Shown here: piece by piece, positions 7,436 to 9,779 of the stretch
Layout of the letters: the number at the start of each line of letters is the position of its first letter
How positions within the stretch are numbered: position 1 is the first letter of the stretch
Source of the DNA: Firmicutes bacterium ADurb.Bin467
GTDB lineage: Bacteria; Bacillota; Clostridia; Christensenellales; Aristaeellaceae
Length of the DNA stretch: 9,779 bases
Assembly: GCA_002068815.1 (NCBI GenBank)
Contig: MWAC01000062.1
Span: 1 to 9,779, forward strand
Direction of reading: 5' to 3'
Position numbers and translations under genes: made by a program
The notes under the pieces: generated by a model
Told to the model about the DNA's origin: nothing
Database searches by the model: none
The model's input: only the letters and a program-made list of their open reading frames with translations

Positions 7436-7464
7436 ATTATACCACGCTTTGCGCCACAATACAA
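7436..7464 (-). promoter_or_regulatory. Sigma-A-type promoter of the rimP-nusA-infB operon
   Basis: The minus strand reads TTGTAT (7459-7464), a 17-base spacer, then a perfect TATAAT (7436-7441). Transcription would start near 7429, giving a leader of about 160 nt. A second TATAAG (7422-7427) follows. The TTATACC element containing each -10 is repeated in direct orientation at 7422-7428 and 7437-7443, 15 bases apart, which may reflect tandem promoters or an operator. The -35 is a modest match. Confidence 0.65.
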
Positions 7465-7529
7465 CCGGATTGCCCGCCAAAAACAAGACTTAATGTTCGA
7501 AAACGGGCTAACTTTGCGTTGCCTCGCGC

Positions 7530-7558
7530 TTGACAGCGGGCGGAAATTGCTGTATTCT
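7530..7558 (+). promoter_or_regulatory. Promoter of the secreted-protein gene
   Basis: A perfect TTGACA (7530-7535), a 17-base spacer and TATTCT (7553-7558, four of six consensus bases) lie about 40 bases before the start at 7597. The ribosome site GGAGG (7586-7590) follows. This promoter points away from the rimP promoter and their elements do not overlap. Confidence 0.65.
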
Positions 7559-7596
7559 CAGATTGTAACAAATTTGCAACAATTTGGAGGCGTGCC

Positions 7597-8250
7597 GTGA
7601 AAACAGCCGTTTCGATGCTTCTCGCGCTCTGCCTGCTCCTTGCGCCGGCGCTCGCCGAGCGGTACGATTCCCCGTTCGGGTACTCGATGGAGCTGCCCGA
7701 GGGCTGGCTTCCGCTGAACGCCGATACGTACTCCCGGATCACGTCGCAAATGAGCGAGGAGCAGCTTTCCGAGCTCGGCCTCGCCGCGGGCCTGGAGAAT
7801 GTAATCGTGATGATTTCCAAGATGCGCATGGAGTACCTGTTCTCCGGGGACGGGCTCGCGAACGCGTCCGTCACGGTCGTCCGGCAGCCGGAGACGACTG
7901 AGGGGCTCGCCCATAACGCGGAGGTCGTCCGGCGGGCTTTCGAGCAGAGCGGCGCGACGGACGCGATCTCCGGGGCGGCGAAGTTCGGCGAAAAAGAGTT
8001 TCAGGCGGCCGCATGCACGCTGAACGGGGTCGTCGTCGCGAGCTACTTCTACGGGACGGGCGACGCGATATACGCGATCGCGTTCAAAAACGCCTCTGCC
8101 GAGGACATTTCGCGGATGCTCTCCTCCGCGGTGTTTTCATTCGGAGCGGGCGCGGGCGCTTCTCCCGAGGAAACCGCCCCGGCCGACGGGGCCGGCCCTG
8201 CCGGCGCGGTGTTCGCGTTGGACGGCGCGCTCAAGGAGCCGAGGGGGTAG
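7597..8250 (+). CDS. Secreted protein of unknown function
   Basis: I do not recognise a named family. The 217-residue product has a clear Sec signal peptide: a lysine, a hydrophobic core (about 4-16) and the cleavage motif APALA before E21. No lipobox cysteine is present, so release or export without a lipid anchor is expected. The mature part opens with YDSPFGYSMELPEGWLPL, a strand-turn-strand pattern resembling the start of PsbP/DUF1795-like domains (PxGW). It then alternates helix (SEEQLSELGLAAGL) and strands (VIVMISKM, ASVTVV, VVVASYFYG, AIYAIAFK) before a helix with DISRMLSSAVFSF. The last 35 residues are Ala/Gly/Pro-rich and probably disordered. There is one cysteine (C140) after the signal. 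The start is GTG at 7597, with GGAGG six bases upstream. The gene stands alone between its own promoter and a terminator. The PsbP-like idea is inference from pattern only. Confidence 0.85.
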   Translation: MKTAVSMLLALCLLLAPALAERYDSPFGYSMELPEGWLPLNADTYSRITSQMSEEQLSELGLAAGLENVIVMISKMRMEYLFSGDGLANASVTVVRQPETTEGLAHNAEVVRRAFEQSGATDAISGAAKFGEKEFQAAACTLNGVVVASYFYGTGDAIYAIAFKNASAEDISRMLSSAVFSFGAGAGASPEETAPADGAGPAGAVFALDGALKEPRG

Positions 8251-8264
8251 AAATCAAAACACTA

Positions 8265-8301
8265 GCCGCGAACCCGCAAAACGGGTCCGCGGCCGCTTTT
8301 T
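8265..8301 (+). terminator. Intrinsic terminator of the secreted-protein gene, possibly bidirectional
   Basis: Arms at 8265-8276 and 8282-8293 form a 12-position stem with one mismatch (GCCGCGaACCCG against CGGGTcCGCGGC) around the 5-base loop CAAAA. The 3 bases CGC follow, then TTTTT (8297-8301). It begins 15 bases after the stop of the plus-strand gene and also lies just after the stop of the convergent dehydrogenase gene. On the minus strand the stem is followed by TAGTGTTTTG, a weaker T-rich tail, so it may serve both genes. Confidence 0.85.
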
Positions 8302-8307
8302 GTCGGT

Positions 8308-9387
8308 TTACTTTCTCAACCCGACCAGTATGACGCCCTTGATCTTGTCCTCCTTGGACTCCTTCATGAAGCGCACGCCCTTCTCGGCGTCCTCGAGCGG
8401 GAACTGATGCGTGATGATGGGCGCGAGGTTCACCTGCCCGGAGGAGACGACGTGGAACACGTTGTCCCAGACGCGCGGCGCGAGCCACGAGCACTTGATC
8501 GTGCGGTCGAGCTGTATCGCCTCGAGCATCGGCACCTCGAGCTTGTCGTTCGGGCCCGGCAGGCCGAAGTAGACGATCGTCGACGCGGCGCCGGTCACGA
8601 GCAGGGCGCCCTGCAGCGCGTCCATGTTGCTCGTCGCGACGATTGCGCGCGGGGCCAGGTGGCCGAGCAATTCCTTGACGCGCGCGGCGAGGTCGGGGGC
8701 GTAGTCGGGGGAGTTCTTGTCGGCGGTGTTGATGACGAACGTCGCGCCGACCTGTTTTCCGATGCCGAGCGGGAAGTCGCGCCGGCCGACGAGCACGACG
8801 CGCCCCGCGCCGGCGGCCTTTGCGAGCTGCACCATCATGAGCCCGATCGGGCCGGGGCCGAACACGACGACATCCTGCCCGAGCTCGATGTCGAGCCGCT
8901 TGATGCCGTAGGTCGCGCACGCGAGCGGCTCCGCCAGCGCGCCGTGCTCGAACTTCACGTTGTCGGGAATCTTGTACACATGCGTGTACTTCACCTTCAC
9001 GTACTCCGCGAAGCCGCCGTTGACCGTGACGCCGATGACCTCGCAGTTCGGGCAGACGTTGAACTCGCCGCGCATGCAGTATTCGCAGGCGTTGCACTGC
9101 TGCACAGGGTTCACGGCGACGCGGTCGCCCTCCTTGAACAGCGCCTTTCCGAGCTTGCCGACCTCGACGACGACGCCGCTCATCTCATGCCCGAGGTACA
9201 GGGGCCCCTTGCCGTCCGGCGTTCCCAGCGGGCTGTGGCCGTAGTAATAGGAGACGTCCGAGCCGCAGATCGAGCAGGCCATGACCTTGATGAGCACCTC
9301 GTTGTCCGCGATCTGCGGGATGTCGTGCTCCTCCAGCTTCATGACGAGCGGCTCGTAGAAGTTCTGAACCACCATTTTTCCGTGCAT
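8308..9387 (-). CDS. Zinc-dependent medium-chain alcohol/polyol dehydrogenase
   Basis: This 359-residue enzyme belongs to the zinc-containing MDR family (sorbitol, threonine and related dehydrogenases) and should oxidise a secondary hydroxyl, or reduce the matching ketone, in the cytoplasm. Catalytic zinc ligands are visible: C41 in SICGSD, the GHE pair H67-E68, and E153 in LAEPLA. Four cysteines for the structural zinc follow the usual pattern (C98, C101, C104, C112). The Rossmann fold has GPGPIG at 177-182. The position that holds an acidic residue in NAD-dependent relatives reads GRR (201-203), which suggests NADP(H). The ATG at 9387 has AGGAGG seven bases upstream. It lies 25 bases after an isomerase/epimerase-like gene on the same strand, so a sugar, polyol or inositol-type substrate is likely. 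The exact substrate cannot be named. Confidence 0.9.
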   Translation of the reverse strand: MHGKMVVQNFYEPLVMKLEEHDIPQIADNEVLIKVMACSICGSDVSYYYGHSPLGTPDGKGPLYLGHEMSGVVVEVGKLGKALFKEGDRVAVNPVQQCNACEYCMRGEFNVCPNCEVIGVTVNGGFAEYVKVKYTHVYKIPDNVKFEHGALAEPLACATYGIKRLDIELGQDVVVFGPGPIGLMMVQLAKAAGAGRVVLVGRRDFPLGIGKQVGATFVINTADKNSPDYAPDLAARVKELLGHLAPRAIVATSNMDALQGALLVTGAASTIVYFGLPGPNDKLEVPMLEAIQLDRTIKCSWLAPRVWDNVFHVVSSGQVNLAPIITHQFPLEDAEKGVRFMKESKEDKIKGVILVGLRK

Positions 9388-9412
9388 GGCTTTCCCTCCT
9401 TGTATCAGAACG

Positions 9413-9779
9413 CTAGTCCTTGCAGTATTTCCTGTTGAGCAGGTCGACGAACTTGAAGCACTCCTCGGCGACCTCCCAGGCGTTCGGCCACTCGCACAGG
9501 TCGATCGCCCACCAGTCGGTCTCGTATCCCGCGACGTTCAGAATCGCCGGGATGACCTCGTCGAAGTCTATGTAGCCCTGTCCGAACGGCGCGTGCGTCG
9601 AGGTGCCGGTGTCGTTGAGCGTTCCGTCGGAGTCGATCAGGTGCACGAGGCCGAGGCGCCCCTTCGCCATCTCGATGAACTCGAGTATGCCGCCGGGCAG
9701 CTTGCAGCCCTCCTCGATGTGGCGGTGGCCGATCGCGCAGTTGTAGGCGTGGCAGGTGTCAAACAGCAGCGAGAAGTTC
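9413..9779 (-). CDS. Sugar phosphate isomerase/epimerase-like TIM barrel, 5' end cut by the window
   Basis: The visible 121 residues are the C-terminal third of a xylose isomerase-like TIM barrel protein (AP endonuclease 2 / IolE-IolI type fold), a metal-dependent family of sugar isomerases, epimerases and dehydratases. The frame stays open to base 9779, so the start lies outside. Family landmarks in order are LLFDTCHAYN, with the DTxH metal motif, then GLVHLIDSDGT, with the HxxD pair. HAPFGQGYIDFDEVIPAIL follows and matches the usual 'HxPxGxGxIDF' segment. The next strand reads WWAIDLCEWP; here an aspartate stands where the last metal-binding glutamate is common. It ends 25 bases before the dehydrogenase start and is probably co-transcribed with it. 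Confidence 0.85.
   Translation of the reverse strand, partial: NFSLLFDTCHAYNCAIGHRHIEEGCKLPGGILEFIEMAKGRLGLVHLIDSDGTLNDTGTSTHAPFGQGYIDFDEVIPAILNVAGYETDWWAIDLCEWPNAWEVAEECFKFVDLLNRKYCKD

Noticed and set aside
7178..7486. Minus-strand frame of 102 codons through the rimP leader, and a plus-strand frame at 7169-7417
   Set aside because: Both run through hairpins and promoter elements, overlap rimP in another frame and show no family. They read the inverted repeats as peptide.
8407..9438. Plus-strand open frame opposite the dehydrogenase
   Set aside because: It is an antisense shadow; the zinc-ligand and Rossmann motifs lie on the minus strand.

Overview
The window is high-GC bacterial DNA. It is dominated by the conserved translation/transcription-factor operon, which runs on the minus strand in the order rimP, nusA, ylxR (rnpM), ylxQ, infB, rbfA, nrnA (DHH phosphoesterase), truB. 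Finding ylxR and ylxQ between nusA and infB, followed by rbfA, a DHH/NrnA gene and truB, is the arrangement typical of Bacillota. The short NusA without C-terminal repeat domains and the strong GGAGG-type ribosome binding sites agree with that. My best guess is a high-GC member of the Clostridia; the exact lineage cannot be read from this window.

Layout on the + coordinate axis: truB runs off the left edge (1-769, 3' end missing). Then come nrnA (766-1713), rbfA (1706-2062), a 93-bp gap with a terminator-like hairpin, infB (2156-4999), ylxQ (5040-5330), ylxR (5323-5592), nusA (5592-6752) and rimP (6772-7269). The genes overlap or lie very close, so co-transcription and translational coupling are likely. 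The operon start lies in a 327-bp divergent intergenic region (7270-7596). This holds a good sigma-A-type minus-strand promoter, a leader of about 160 nt carrying several back-to-back hairpins, and a separate plus-strand promoter.

The plus-strand promoter drives a single gene (7597-8250) for a small secreted protein of unknown function. It ends at a strong hairpin terminator that separates it from a convergent minus-strand pair. That pair is a sugar phosphate isomerase/epimerase-like TIM barrel (9413-9779, 5' end outside the window) and, 25 bp downstream of it, a zinc-dependent medium-chain dehydrogenase (8308-9387). The two probably act on a sugar or polyol.

The operon genes work together: NusA and YlxR/YlxQ act on RNA polymerase or structured RNA, RimP and RbfA mature the 30S subunit, IF-2 starts translation, NrnA degrades nanoRNA or pAp, and TruB makes tRNA pseudouridine 55. 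I see no transposase, CRISPR array, tRNA, rRNA or phage gene, and no convincing new multi-gene system. The points most worth a second look are the structured rimP leader, the hairpin between infB and rbfA, the tandem repeat and unusual N-terminus of IF-2, and the unplaced secreted protein.
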